Source: DASPRG01 sp963796125 (GTDB lineage Bacteria > Nitrospirota > Thermodesulfovibrionia > Thermodesulfovibrionales > SM23-35). From it: a stretch of 31,348 nucleotides of DNA. The translations under genes and the position numbers were made by a program. The notes beneath the pieces are model-generated. The model worked only from the letters and a program-made list of their open reading frames with translations, made no database searches and was not told where the DNA came from. Numbering within the stretch: the first letter of the stretch is position 1; each line of letters begins with the position of its first letter. The stretch spans positions 1 through 31,348 of the forward strand of contig CAWCKM010000028.1 of NCBI GenBank assembly GCA_963796125.1. Direction: 5' to 3'. Below are positions 17,858-26,582 of this stretch, one piece after another.

Positions 17858-18909
17858 TTATCCTATAGGAAGTAAAATGGTAAATATAGTGCCTTTTCCT
17901 ATCTCACTCTCTACGTAGATAGATCCATGATGGGCATCCACAACACCCTTCACAATGGAAAGCCCTAAGCCTGTACCGGTGATATGTTTTGTTCTTTCGG
18001 ATCTTTCCCGGTAGAATTTATCAAAAATACGAAGGATATCTTTGTCTTCGATGCCTATCCCGGTATCAGAAACCTTTACTTCTATATACTGTGCATCTCT
18101 TTCTGAGTCCGACATTAACCTGCCCACCTGAAAGCGTATATTTAATACCATTCATGATAAGGTTAAGAAACATAGCTTCAATGCTGCTTTTGTTTCCATT
18201 AAGTAAAGGAAGCTTGATCTTCAATAGCTACCTGAAGAGAGATATTCTTATCCTGAGCCTGTGGTTGCACCACCTCGATGGTTCTCTCTAAAATCTCGGA
18301 GAGATTCAGAGGTTCTATTTGGGTTACATATCCACCTTCTTCAATGTAGCAAACATCCAAAATATCATTGACCAGATCCGCCATACCTTTTGTTTTTGCT
18401 TTTATCTTTTGAAGCAGATCCCTTTGCTTTTCGTTGAGCCCACCTGCTATGCCATCCAGCAGGATGGATGTTTGAAGCAACGTGGAGCTTAATGGGGATT
18501 TTAGCTGATGAGAAACCATGGACAAGAAATTTGACTTGACCTTGTCTATAGCATTGAGTTGCGCAACGTCATGGAGCAGTGTTACCGATCCAATAAGTAA
18601 CCCCGACCCTGCCCTGACAGGGCTGACATGAATCCTGAGCCTGGTTTCGCCTAAGTCTATGAGGCACAACTCCTCAGTATGATACGGTACATTAAGCGCC
18701 AATGTTTTATTGATAAGGTTAACCAACGCTTCATTCTTAATGTAATCCTGGACTTGCTGACCTAAGGCATCTTCTCCCTTTATGCCCAGCATAGTTTCAG
18801 CTTTTTGATTGCAGAGGATAATATTACCCTGAGCTTCGGTGACAAGTATCCCATCAGCCAGGCTGTCGAGTATGGGATTTAATGATTCTTTCATTATTCT
18901 GTGAGGCAT
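17858..18909 (-). CDS. PAS-domain sensor histidine kinase, two frameshifts
   Basis: This soluble kinase of about 350 residues has no membrane segment. From the N-terminus: a PAS domain (NPILDSLADGILVTEAQGNI ... ETMLGIKGEDALGQ), a dimerisation/phosphoacceptor helix with H-box FLSMVSHQLKSPLSS, an N-box region LNLIMNGIKYTLSGGQ, a G1 box VSDTGIGIEDKDILRIFDKF and a G2 box GTGLGLSIVKGVVDAHHGS, ending FTILLPIG. The frame changes near 18195 and 18115 fall between conserved boxes that are otherwise intact, suggesting a functional gene with sequence errors. It lies 26 bases after a receiver-domain gene. A soluble PAS kinase suggests sensing of a cytoplasmic redox or metabolic signal. Confidence 0.8.
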
Positions 18910-18935
18910 ATCTTTTCAGTGCCCTCGGGCATCGG

Positions 18936-19340
18936 TCAGGGGTTTTTTTCTGCAGAAATTCTAAATAGTTTTTCTACTCTTTCAACCAGTTCCATAAGCT
19001 CAACGGGTTTTGGAATGTAGTCATCTGCTTCCATCTTCATACCCATTTCCTTAGTATATGTTGTTGTAGATATTGCCTCTCCCACTGCTGTTAACAGAAG
19101 GATGGGGATATGTCCGTATTGAGGGTCAGACTTGAGTTTAGCACACATTTCATAGCCATCTATTTCAGGCATCATGACATCCAAAATGATTAAATTCGGT
19201 TGTTCTGTCTCCACTTTTTTCAGCCCTTCTTTTCCATCATGGGCGACAGCAACATCATAAGATTTATTTTCTAAAATAATTTTCATGGCCTCTACAAGAT
19301 CTGGATCATCATCTACCAATAAAATTTTCTTTTTCCCCAT
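18936..19340 (-). CDS. Single-domain response regulator (CheY-like)
   Basis: This 134-residue receiver domain has no output domain. Key residues are the acidic pocket ILLVDDDPDL, the phosphoacceptor Asp in LIILDVMMPEIDGYE, the Thr in ILLLTAVGEA and the Lys in DDYIPKPVEL. The insert between the Thr and Lys strands (ISTTTYTKEMGMKMEADDY) also occurs, altered, in the upstream paralogue. With no DNA-binding domain it must act through protein contacts or a phosphorelay. Confidence 0.88.
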   Translation of the reverse strand: MGKKKILLVDDDPDLVEAMKIILENKSYDVAVAHDGKEGLKKVETEQPNLIILDVMMPEIDGYEMCAKLKSDPQYGHIPILLLTAVGEAISTTTYTKEMGMKMEADDYIPKPVELMELVERVEKLFRISAEKNP

Positions 19341-19351
19341 CTGTTTTCTCC

Positions 19352-19753
19352 TTAAGCCTTGCCAACTTTCCTGAGGACCTTCTCTACGCGTTCTAATAAT
19401 ATATTATGCTCAATGGGTTTTTCCACATAATCATCAACGTCGAGCTGTACTCCTGTTTCCAATTCGTAACGACGCCTGCTGGCATCTTGCCTTACACTGC
19501 TCAGAATAATGATGGGCATATGGGCATACTTAGACCATCTCGGATCTTTCAGCTCTTTGCATACTCCAAAACCATCAAGCTTGGGCATCATGAGATCCAG
19601 AATCATTAAATCAGGTTTTTCCTCTTTAAGCTGATGAAGGCCGTCAATCCCGTCCCGGGCTGTGACTACCTGATAGCCATGGGCTTCAAGGATAAGGCTG
19701 ATAGCTTCTAAGATGTCCGGATCATCATCGACAACCAGGATTTTTGTACTCAT
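19352..19753 (-). CDS. Single-domain response regulator (CheY-like), paralogue
   Basis: This receiver-only protein of about 133 residues reads MSTKILVVDDDPDIL ... LMILDLMMPKLDGFG ... IIILSSVRQDASRRRYELET ... DDYVEKPIEH. The Thr position is Ser. ATG 19753 was chosen because GGAGG sits 5-6 bases before it; an in-frame TTG at 19765 overlaps that ribosome-binding site. It follows metF by 38 bases and precedes the second receiver gene by 11 bases. Confidence 0.87.
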   Translation of the reverse strand: MSTKILVVDDDPDILEAISLILEAHGYQVVTARDGIDGLHQLKEEKPDLMILDLMMPKLDGFGVCKELKDPRWSKYAHMPIIILSSVRQDASRRRYELETGVQLDVDDYVEKPIEHNILLERVEKVLRKVGKA

Positions 19754-19791
19754 CGTGTCCTCCAAAAATTCTTAGCCTAAGCGTACTGTTT

Positions 19792-20710
19792 TTATAATAT
19801 AGGCCTTGGTAATAAGCCAGCCCTCTCTACAATATCAGGTACGATGTCTTCCCAGGCCACGGCCATGATATGAATGCCATGGATACCATCTATCTCTTTT
19901 AACTGTTCGATAATCTCCAGGGTTATCTTTACCCCTTCTTCCTTGACATTTTTGGTATCCTCCAGACGGGTAACGATTTCATTTGGTACACTCACTCCTG
20001 AAACATTATCTCTCATATAACGGGCCATTCCTACAGATTTTATGGGAATTACTCCGGCAAGGATATGAACCTGTTTATCCAGTCCCTGGTCTCTTACCAT
20101 CTGCATCCACCTAAAAAATTTATCCACATCGAAAACAGCCTGGGTTTGAATAAAGTCTGCACCAGCTCTTACCTTTTTAGCAAGTCTGGTAACCCGGTAC
20201 TCAAAGGGGTCTGCAAAAGGATTTTCAACAGCTCCAACATAAAGCGGAACTTCGCCAGAGATAGCCTCGCCACAAAGAAATTTCTTTTCATCTCTCATGG
20301 TCTTAAGGGTCTGGACAAGCTGGATAGAGTCAATATCATAGACACCTTTTGCTGTTGGATGATTGCCAAATCTCTGGCTGTCACCTGAAAGACAGAGCAC
20401 ATTTCGAATTCCCAGGGCAATGGCGCCCAGGATGTCGCTCTGGATGGCGATTCGATTTCGATCCCTGTACTACCATCTGCATTACAGGATCGAGACCCAT
20501 CTGCTTCAGGATAACACAGCCACTCAGACTTGACATGCGTACGATGGCTGTCTGATTGTCCGTTACATTCAAGGCGTCACAACAGGACTTGAGAAGGTCA
20601 CCTTTCTTCTGAATGACTGAGGCAGAGGTTCCTTTCGGGGGACCCACCTCAGCAGTTACAGCAAAGTAACCTCCCTCCAATATCTTTTCCAGATTACTTC
20701 CGCTTTTCAT
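19792..20710 (-). CDS. metF: Methylenetetrahydrofolate reductase, MetF type (first copy), one frameshift
   Basis: This MetF has about 306 residues after repair. Motifs run GGYFAVTAEVGPPKG, DALNVTDNQTAIVRMSSLSG, DPVMQMVV, then after one surplus base near 20465 RDRNRIAIQSDILGAIALGI, LCLSGDSQ, AGADFIQTQAVFDVDKF, HILAGVIPIKSVGMARYM and GIHIMAVAWEDIVP. The strict MetF order on both sides of the break argues for a base-call error. It is 12 bases downstream of metV. It differs strongly from the other copy (GDSQRFGNHPTA here, GDHPTLGDHPQA there), so this is not a recent duplicate. Confidence 0.85.
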
Positions 20711-20722
20711 CTCCTCTTCCCC

Positions 20723-21421
20723 CTACGGTTCTTTTCTCTCTTCTTGTTCTTCAGACTCTGCTATATGCTCCAATACTATCCGGCGAGGTCCTCCGTATAG
20801 CCCGGTTGACCAGTCCCTGGGAGGTTTAATGTCGGACAGATTTTCCAGAGTACCGAGTTTCTTCATCCTCTCTAAAATCAGGTACCATGCACAATCCACA
20901 TCCTGACTTATCTCGCATTTACCATTATTTGTTCCGCCACATGGTCCGTTCATGAGAGATTTTGCGCAGCGGACTATAGGACATATCCCGCCTGTCAGAT
21001 GGAGTATGCAGTTTCCACATCCTCCGCAGAGTTCTGTAAATATCCCAGCCTTTGGAACAGCTCCGTAGAACTCTGTATTAATACCCGGATATACAGGAAT
21101 ATTTCCGATTCTTTCAGAGAGGAAATTCACTCCAACTCCACAAGCCAGAGAAAGCACTACATCATAGGACCTCACCTCATCCATGACAGGCTCAAAAAAT
21201 TCAGGCTCACAGTGCCGTTCGATTGCAGTATGCTTAATCTCTATTTCCACACCTTCCTGAGAAGCCTTCATTCTGAGCATGGAAGCGAGTATCTCCGCCT
21301 CTTTGCCTCCGCCTGCGTGGCAGATTGCAACACAGGTGTTACAACCAAAGACAAGAACTTTCCTGAAGTTCTTCATCATATCCCATATTTCTTCAAAGGG
21401 TTTCTGCTTGCCAACAATCAT
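20723..21421 (-). CDS. metV: MetV-like iron-sulfur/zinc subunit of methylene-THF reductase (first copy)
   Basis: This is an intact protein of 232 residues. N-terminal VLVFGCNTCVAICHAGGGKE and LSLACGVGVNFL are followed by the cluster-binding segment LCGGCGNCILHLTGGICPIV and RCAKSLMNGPCGGTNNGKCE, then DVDCAWYLILERM. The ATG overlaps the mvhD stop (ATGA, 21418-21421), so it is translationally coupled to mvhD. That matches MetV bridging the MvhD/HdrA electron module to MetF. Confidence 0.87.
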   Translation of the reverse strand: MIVGKQKPFEEIWDMMKNFRKVLVFGCNTCVAICHAGGGKEAEILASMLRMKASQEGVEIEIKHTAIERHCEPEFFEPVMDEVRSYDVVLSLACGVGVNFLSERIGNIPVYPGINTEFYGAVPKAGIFTELCGGCGNCILHLTGGICPIVRCAKSLMNGPCGGTNNGKCEISQDVDCAWYLILERMKKLGTLENLSDIKPPRDWSTGLYGGPRRIVLEHIAESEEQEERKEP

Positions 21422-21936
21422 TTTTCTTCACTCCTGTTCGTACTGCTTTGTCTGCATACCGCCAGCCATACTGGTGAAGGCCCAAGTTTACGAATTTTTT
21501 CTGTGAATTCAGTACAGATCTCGGCCCACTTTGGACCCATCGCCGCAGAGAGATTATACATCTCCAGGCGTGCAGGATCGATTCCTACTTTCAATAACAA
21601 CTTTTTTACGTATTGAACTCTTCTTGCTGCATATGTATTACCTTCCAGGTAATGACACTGGCCTTGCAGTCAGCCAGCCACAAAAACTCCGTCGATACCC
21701 TTCTCGAATGCATGGAGGATATGGATATAGTCCAGTTTGCCTGTGCAGGGGAGCCTGATAACCTTTACAGCCGGCGGATAAGAGAGCCTCATCACTCCGG
21801 CCAGGTCAGCAGCAGCGAAGGCACAGTAATGACAGGCGAAGGCAAGGATATTCGGTTCCCAGTCTGGTGAAATCTCATGTGGCTTTTCTATGGAAAGAGC
21901 CTTCCCCTCTATTTCCTGTTCAGCCGCTTTTACCAT
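21418..21936 (-). CDS. mvhD: MvhD/FlpD-type [2Fe-2S] subunit with predicted selenocysteine
   Basis: A single frame runs from ATG 21936 to TGA 21418 with one internal TGA at 21672-21670 (codon 89): 172 residues if TGA is read as Sec. The frame is the same on both sides, unlike the frameshifts elsewhere. Family signatures flank it: ILAFACHYCAFAAADLAG (Cys 35 and 38), VIRLPCTGKLD (Cys 64), then DGVFVAG-U-LQGQCHYLEGN (Cys 94) and YAARRVQYVKKLL. Known relatives have GCHxGDCHY at this spot, so the TGA replaces the first Cys of a C-x4-C cluster-ligand pair. MvhD passes electrons to HdrA in hydrogenase/Hdr and MetFV-HdrCBA-MvhD complexes. Sec-containing homologues are known in selenium-using methanogens. 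The start has AGGAGG 11 bases upstream. A point error turning TGC/TGT into TGA is the alternative. Confidence 0.85.
21627..21672 (-). promoter_or_regulatory. Candidate bacterial SECIS element after the in-frame TGA of mvhD
   Basis: Immediately 3' of the TGA on the minus strand, CTGCA (21669-21665) can pair with TGCAG (21631-21627). Above an internal loop, TGT and ATTACCT (one bulged C) pair perfectly with AGGTAAT and ACA, leaving apical loop GGA at 21646-21644. The apical loop starts 24 bases after the TGA and has G in its first positions. This matches the published bacterial SECIS pattern (loop 16-37 bases from UGA, short stem, G early in the loop). Confidence 0.7.
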
Positions 21937-21966
21937 CCCTCTGTTTTCCTCCTCGTCTTCTCACTA

Positions 21967-24900
21967 TTATTTTATCCCGGACTCACATTCTGCAGCAGCA
22001 TCAATCATGGTGAGGATCTGGTCATCCCGGAAGCTGTTTACCTGAAAAGCCTTGGCAGGACAAATGCCTGCACAGATTCCGCATCCATGACATTTGATTT
22101 CATTGTGGGCGACTTTGCCCTCATCATCAATATAGGGCGAATCAAAAGGACAAACTCTGAAACAGCCAAGACAGGACATGCACAAGTCTTTCCTGTGCCT
22201 GGCGATAATCCCTGAGACAGCCAGATTTTCCTTGGAGAGAACTACACCTGCACGGCCTGCAGCAGCAAGAGCCTGGCTGATCGTCTCATCAAGATTCTTT
22301 GGTGCATGTGCCAGACCTGCTACAAAGACTCCTTCACTCGGAAAATCAACTGGACGCAGCTTTACATGGGCCTCAAGGAAATACCCGTCAGGATTCCTGG
22401 TGACTTTGTACATTTCTCCGACTTTCTCAGTTGTGGGATGAGGCCTCAGGCCGGTGGATAGGACCAGCCAGTCAGCATCCAGTATCAATTGTTTATTCAG
22501 TACGTAATCCCAGGCAGTTATCCTGAGCTTTCCCCCTTTTTTCTCTATTACCGGTTTTTTGTCAACCTCATAGCGTACAAAGAATACACCCATGTCTCTG
22601 GCTTTTTTGTAATAACCTTCTTTTAGCCCATAAGTACGGATGTCTCTATACATGATGAATACTTGAGCCTTTGGATTTCTCTCCTTAAGAGTGATAGCGT
22701 TCTTGATAGCGTCCTGGCAACAGATGCGCGAACAGTACTGGTGAGGCTCTTCCCGGGAGCCTACACATTGGATCATAACATACTGTTCACCAGATTGAGG
22801 ATTTTCTCCGGAAGCAAGCTTTTCTTCCAGTTCTCTCTGCGTGATTACATGGTCGCTTTCATGATAGAGGTATTCGGTCGGCTGATATTCAATGCCGCCG
22901 GTAGCCAGTATAATAACCCCGTGTCTTATTACCTTGCCGTTCGTAAGGGTTGTCTCAAAGTTACCAACAAAACCCTCGGTTTTCTTGACCTCCACATCAG
23001 TGTAAACCCTGATACGTTCGTGTGCAAGAACATGTTCTGTTTTTTCTTTCAGGAATTTACGGACGTCATCGCTTTCCAGTGTGCGATAAAGATTCTTTAA
23101 TAGTCCCCCAAGCTCTTTTTCCCTTTCGATCAGAGAGACATGGAATCCCTGGTCAGCCAACGAGAGGGCAGCAGTCATGCCGGCGATTCCACCGCCTATG
23201 ACCATTGCAGCAGGGATAACTCCTACCGTATCGGTTCTCAAAGGTTCGAGGAGACGCGCCTTTGCTATCGCCATCTTTACAATCCGAATTGCTTTTTTCG
23301 TAGCTTTTTCCTTTTGTCCCATATGACACCAGGAACACTGTTCACGGATATCGGCAAGATCGAACAGATATTTGTTCAGCCCTGCATCACGAATTGTCTC
23401 CTGGAAGAGTGGTTCGTGTGTTCGGGGAGTGCAGGACGCCACAACTACCCTGTTCAGATTCATTTCCCTGACAATTGTCTTGAGCATTTCCTGGCTGTCC
23501 TGTGAACAGGCATAAAGCGTATTCGTTGCATAGACGACCCCCGGCAGGTCTTTTACTGACTCAACAACCCTTTCGACCTCTACAGTAGAGGCGATATTTA
23601 TTCCGCAGTGGCAAACGAAGACGCCGATCCTCGGTTCTTCTCCCGTCAGGTCTTTTTCCGGAGGGAACTTTTTTGTAACCGTCTCCGTTCCGCGGGCCTC
23701 ACCTAAGAGAGCCATAACTTCACCAGCCACAGCACTCCCTTGCATCACTGTTTCCGGTATATCCTTTGGTCCCTGATATGTCCCTGTAACAAAGATTCCA
23801 TCCCGGGTAGTCTGAACCGGTTTCAACGGAGATGTCTTTGCAAAACGATATGGGTTTGTCTCAATCCCGAAGGTCTTTGCAAATTCCACTGCATCTTTAT
23901 GAGGTTCAAGACCAACAGAAAGAACCACCATGTCGAAGGTTTCATCAATGAGCTTCCCATCCTCAGCAGCATAACGGAGAAGCAAATCGCCTGTGCCTGG
24001 TTCTTCGCGAACTGCAGAAATCATAGCACGCAAATATCGCACACTATATTCATTCTTGGCACGATTAACATATTTGTCGAAGTCTTTTCCAAAGGCACGC
24101 ATTTCCATGAAAAAGATTGTCGGCTCTATTTGTGACTCGTGTTCTTTTGCGATGATCGCCTGCTTTGTTGCATACATGCAGCAAACAGAAGAACACCATG
24201 GATTTGCATTATGAGCATCCCTGGATCCTACACACTGAATCCACGCAACTTTTTTGGGATGCTTTCCGTCAAAGGGCCTTTTAATTTCACCTTTATTCGG
24301 ACCTGACGCAGAGAGAATACGTTCGAACTGGATCGCGGTTACAACATTTTTCCACCTGCCAAGTCCGAATTCTCCCCTTACCTTTGCGTCATAGCGGTCC
24401 AGCCCGGGACAAAGGATGACCGCCCCGACATGTAATTCTAATGCCTTTTCCTTGTCTTCATAGTTGATAGCACCTGCCTTACAGGTTTTTTCGCAGATAC
24501 GACAACGGCCCTTCGTGAAATAGAGACAATTGTCTTTATCAATAGCTCTGGTATTCGGTATAGCCTGCGGGAACAACGAATAGATAGCTTTACGCACGGT
24601 GAGGCCTTGCTCGAACTCACTTGATACCTTCCTTGGGCATTTTGCCTCGCAATCTCCACAGCCGGTGCATTTGTCAGGATCCACATACCTTGGAGCAACT
24701 TTGATTTTAACCTTAAAATCTCCAGGTACACCCTCAACTGATACAACCTCTGCCAATGAATGGATGTCGATGTTCAGGTGTCGGCCAACTTCAACCATTT
24801 TTGGTGATATCATGCACATAGAGCAGTCGCCGGTGGGGAAAGTTTTATCAAGCATGACCATAGTCCCGCCGATTGAAGGGTCCTTCTGGACCATGTGGAC

Positions 24901-25005
24901 CTTGAATCCGCCGTCGGCAAGGTCAAGTGCTGCCTGCATTCCTCCGATACCGCCCCCAACGACCAGGACAGAACCTTTCTTTAAGGAAGTAATCTTTTTA
25001 TTCAT
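21967..25005 (-). CDS. hdrA: HdrA-like flavin/iron-sulfur protein, tandem-fused form
   Basis: This intact 1012-residue electron-bifurcation-type subunit is roughly one and a half times a usual HdrA. Residues 1-445 form a first HdrA-like flavoprotein part: FAD motif VVGGGIGGMQAAL (15-27), FPTGDCSMC (56-64) and a ferredoxin motif DKCTGCGDCEAKCP (111-124). Residues 460-590 carry the classic HdrA N-terminal region GVFVCHCGINIAS ... VVVASCTPRTHEPLF ... EQCSWCH. A second FAD domain follows (MVIGGGIAGMTAAL, about 601-614). The C-terminus has two 4Fe-4S motifs (CMSCLGCFRVCP and CHGCGICAGICP). All positions carry Cys; no Sec codon. Its ATG overlaps the hdrB stop by 8 bases. In the MetFV-Hdr complex it would receive electrons from a reduced carrier via MvhD or its own flavin. 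Confidence 0.88.
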   Translation of the reverse strand: MNKKITSLKKGSVLVVGGGIGGMQAALDLADGGFKVHMVQKDPSIGGTMVMLDKTFPTGDCSMCMISPKMVEVGRHLNIDIHSLAEVVSVEGVPGDFKVKIKVAPRYVDPDKCTGCGDCEAKCPRKVSSEFEQGLTVRKAIYSLFPQAIPNTRAIDKDNCLYFTKGRCRICEKTCKAGAINYEDKEKALELHVGAVILCPGLDRYDAKVRGEFGLGRWKNVVTAIQFERILSASGPNKGEIKRPFDGKHPKKVAWIQCVGSRDAHNANPWCSSVCCMYATKQAIIAKEHESQIEPTIFFMEMRAFGKDFDKYVNRAKNEYSVRYLRAMISAVREEPGTGDLLLRYAAEDGKLIDETFDMVVLSVGLEPHKDAVEFAKTFGIETNPYRFAKTSPLKPVQTTRDGIFVTGTYQGPKDIPETVMQGSAVAGEVMALLGEARGTETVTKKFPPEKDLTGEEPRIGVFVCHCGINIASTVEVERVVESVKDLPGVVYATNTLYACSQDSQEMLKTIVREMNLNRVVVASCTPRTHEPLFQETIRDAGLNKYLFDLADIREQCSWCHMGQKEKATKKAIRIVKMAIAKARLLEPLRTDTVGVIPAAMVIGGGIAGMTAALSLADQGFHVSLIEREKELGGLLKNLYRTLESDDVRKFLKEKTEHVLAHERIRVYTDVEVKKTEGFVGNFETTLTNGKVIRHGVIILATGGIEYQPTEYLYHESDHVITQRELEEKLASGENPQSGEQYVMIQCVGSREEPHQYCSRICCQDAIKNAITLKERNPKAQVFIMYRDIRTYGLKEGYYKKARDMGVFFVRYEVDKKPVIEKKGGKLRITAWDYVLNKQLILDADWLVLSTGLRPHPTTEKVGEMYKVTRNPDGYFLEAHVKLRPVDFPSEGVFVAGLAHAPKNLDETISQALAAAGRAGVVLSKENLAVSGIIARHRKDLCMSCLGCFRVCPFDSPYIDDEGKVAHNEIKCHGCGICAGICPAKAFQVNSFRDDQILTMIDAAAECESGIK

Positions 25006-25888
25006 ACAGTTTCAATTCTTTCAGGAGTCCAAGAGAATCTACAAAATGCCTGTCTATCTGCATTTCCTGTGGGGTAAAGCCCATAGCTATGCCCAGAAGC
25101 TCTGTAATAAAAAAAACAGGCAACTTTTTCTGGATCCCATAACGTTCACAGACCGCATCCTGATATGTGTCCATGTTCATCTGGCACATAGGACAGGTAG
25201 TAACAAAACAGTTTGCCCCCCTTGCGAGAGCATCCTTTATTATTTGGGACATGAGAAACAACGCTGCATTAGTGTCGTTTATTGTGGCTGAAGCCCCGCA
25301 GCAGTCTGTTTTATAACTCCAGTCAACAGGCTCTGCCCCGAGAGCCTTGCAAACAATCTCCATACCCTGAGGATTTTCAATATTATCAGAAATCTGTATA
25401 TCACAGGGAAATCTCGTTAACAAACAACCATAATAGCATGCAGGCTTGAGACCTTCCAATTTTCTTGTTGATTTTTCAGCAATCACGCCTGAATTTGCTC
25501 TGGATACAAGAATATCGAGGATACTTAATATTCTTACCTTCCCCTCGACCTTTTTCGAAAGTTCTGAGTTTATCTTGTTTCTTAGCTCAGAATCTTCAGA
25601 CAGTATTTTTTGAGAAACCAATGTGCGGTTGTAACAGGATGAACAGGGAATAAGCATCTCTGAAAGACCGCTTGCATCTGCAATACCGAGATTACGGGCT
25701 GGGAGTGCAACAGCCAGGAAATCATCAGTTTTGCTTGCTGATGTTGCGCCACAGCAGCTCCAATCCTCGATCTCTTTAAGCTCTAATCCCAGTTGCTTAA
25801 GTACTTTCTTGCACTGGATGTCATAAAGCTCTGAAGAAGCATGGAGCGTACATCCCGGATAATAAGCTATTTGCATAGTCTCAGCCAC
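24998..25888 (-). CDS. hdrB: Heterodisulfide reductase-like subunit B
   Basis: This 296-residue protein has two CCG domains, which bind non-cubane iron-sulfur clusters: DWSCCGATS with PCSSC, then TDCCGASA with CPMCQMN. The N-terminus IAYYPGCTLHAS is typical. It overlaps hdrC by 8 bases and hdrA by 8 bases, so all three are translationally coupled. In acetogens such HdrB copies need not reduce heterodisulfide; here the context points to electron transfer linked to methylene-THF reduction. Confidence 0.9.
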   Translation of the reverse strand: MAETMQIAYYPGCTLHASSELYDIQCKKVLKQLGLELKEIEDWSCCGATSASKTDDFLAVALPARNLGIADASGLSEMLIPCSSCYNRTLVSQKILSEDSELRNKINSELSKKVEGKVRILSILDILVSRANSGVIAEKSTRKLEGLKPACYYGCLLTRFPCDIQISDNIENPQGMEIVCKALGAEPVDWSYKTDCCGASATINDTNAALFLMSQIIKDALARGANCFVTTCPMCQMNMDTYQDAVCERYGIQKKLPVFFITELLGIAMGFTPQEMQIDRHFVDSLGLLKELKLYE

Positions 25889-26495
25889 CAGCCTTATCCC
25901 CTGCCCTTTTATACAGCCGTTTAATTTCAGAGAGTCTCTTGATTTTTCTAAAGCGGAAATGTATCCGTTTTTTCTTCATCATTGAAATTCCGAGTTTTGC
26001 CTGGCTCTTCATTTCAGAAGCGACAGCTTTCCATCCCCCGCCATATTTTAACTCCCTTGCCGCGTTTTTCATCTCATACAAACCGATAAACTCAAGCTCG
26101 TTAACGCGGCCGAAATGAGAAGTCGATTTTAAAAACGCATCATGAAATGCAGAAACTTTTGGTAAAAGTGGGTCGATATGGGATTCCTTGGATATCTGTT
26201 TAAGCGTTTCATTGATTCTTGCAGTCTGTATGTTGTTCGGGCAACGTGTACCGCAGGTATAACAGGCGACGCACTTCCAAACAAGAAGATTATTTAACGC
26301 TTCCTCCCTTTCTCCAAAAATGATCATCCTAATCAGACGATCAGGAGTGACTCCTGTCTCTTCCCCTACGGGACAACCTGCTGCACAACGCCGGCACTGG
26401 TAACAGGCAAGCAGGTTTTGACCTGATCGGTCCATTACTTCTTGCAGAAGGGGTTGTGAAAGCTCAGGCCTGAATTGAAGAACTGATGATGACAT
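25881..26495 (-). CDS. hdrC: Heterodisulfide reductase-like subunit C
   Basis: This 204-residue iron-sulfur protein has two 4Fe-4S motifs: LLACYQCRRCAAGCPVGEE (about 28-46) and WKCVACYTCGTRCPNNIQ (about 73-90). The C-terminal 60 residues are strongly basic (MMKKKRIHFRFRKIKRLSEI) and may contact the partner subunits. It is the first gene of the hdrCBA-mvhD-metVF run. The ATG at 26495 was chosen for length and family fit; the ribosome-binding site is weak (AGGAA about 20 bases upstream). Confidence 0.87.
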   Translation of the reverse strand: MSSSVLQFRPELSQPLLQEVMDRSGQNLLACYQCRRCAAGCPVGEETGVTPDRLIRMIIFGEREEALNNLLVWKCVACYTCGTRCPNNIQTARINETLKQISKESHIDPLLPKVSAFHDAFLKSTSHFGRVNELEFIGLYEMKNAARELKYGGGWKAVASEMKSQAKLGISMMKKKRIHFRFRKIKRLSEIKRLYKRAGDKAGG

Positions 26496-26538
26496 GTCTT
26501 TATTCTCTTGATTCCTTTGCTATAGTTCAGCAATAAGT

Positions 26539-26554
26539 ATAGTAATTATACTAT
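26539..26554. promoter_or_regulatory. AT-rich palindrome in the hdrC leader
   Basis: ATAGTA-ATTA-TACTAT lies about 45 bases before the hdrC start and inside the predicted leader. It could be an operator or a small hairpin. Nothing identifies a regulator. Confidence 0.35.
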
Positions 26555-26582
26555 TAATTATAACATATCCCTTTTTATAACT

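Noticed and set aside
21967..24215. Plus-strand open frames opposite hdrA (for example 22663-23100 and 23740-24135)
   Set aside because: They are antisense to an intact, strongly conserved hdrA, and their translations show no recognisable family features.
21967..25005. A selenocysteine codon in hdrA, as in some methanogens
   Set aside because: The 1012-codon frame has no internal stop, and all expected ligand positions are Cys.
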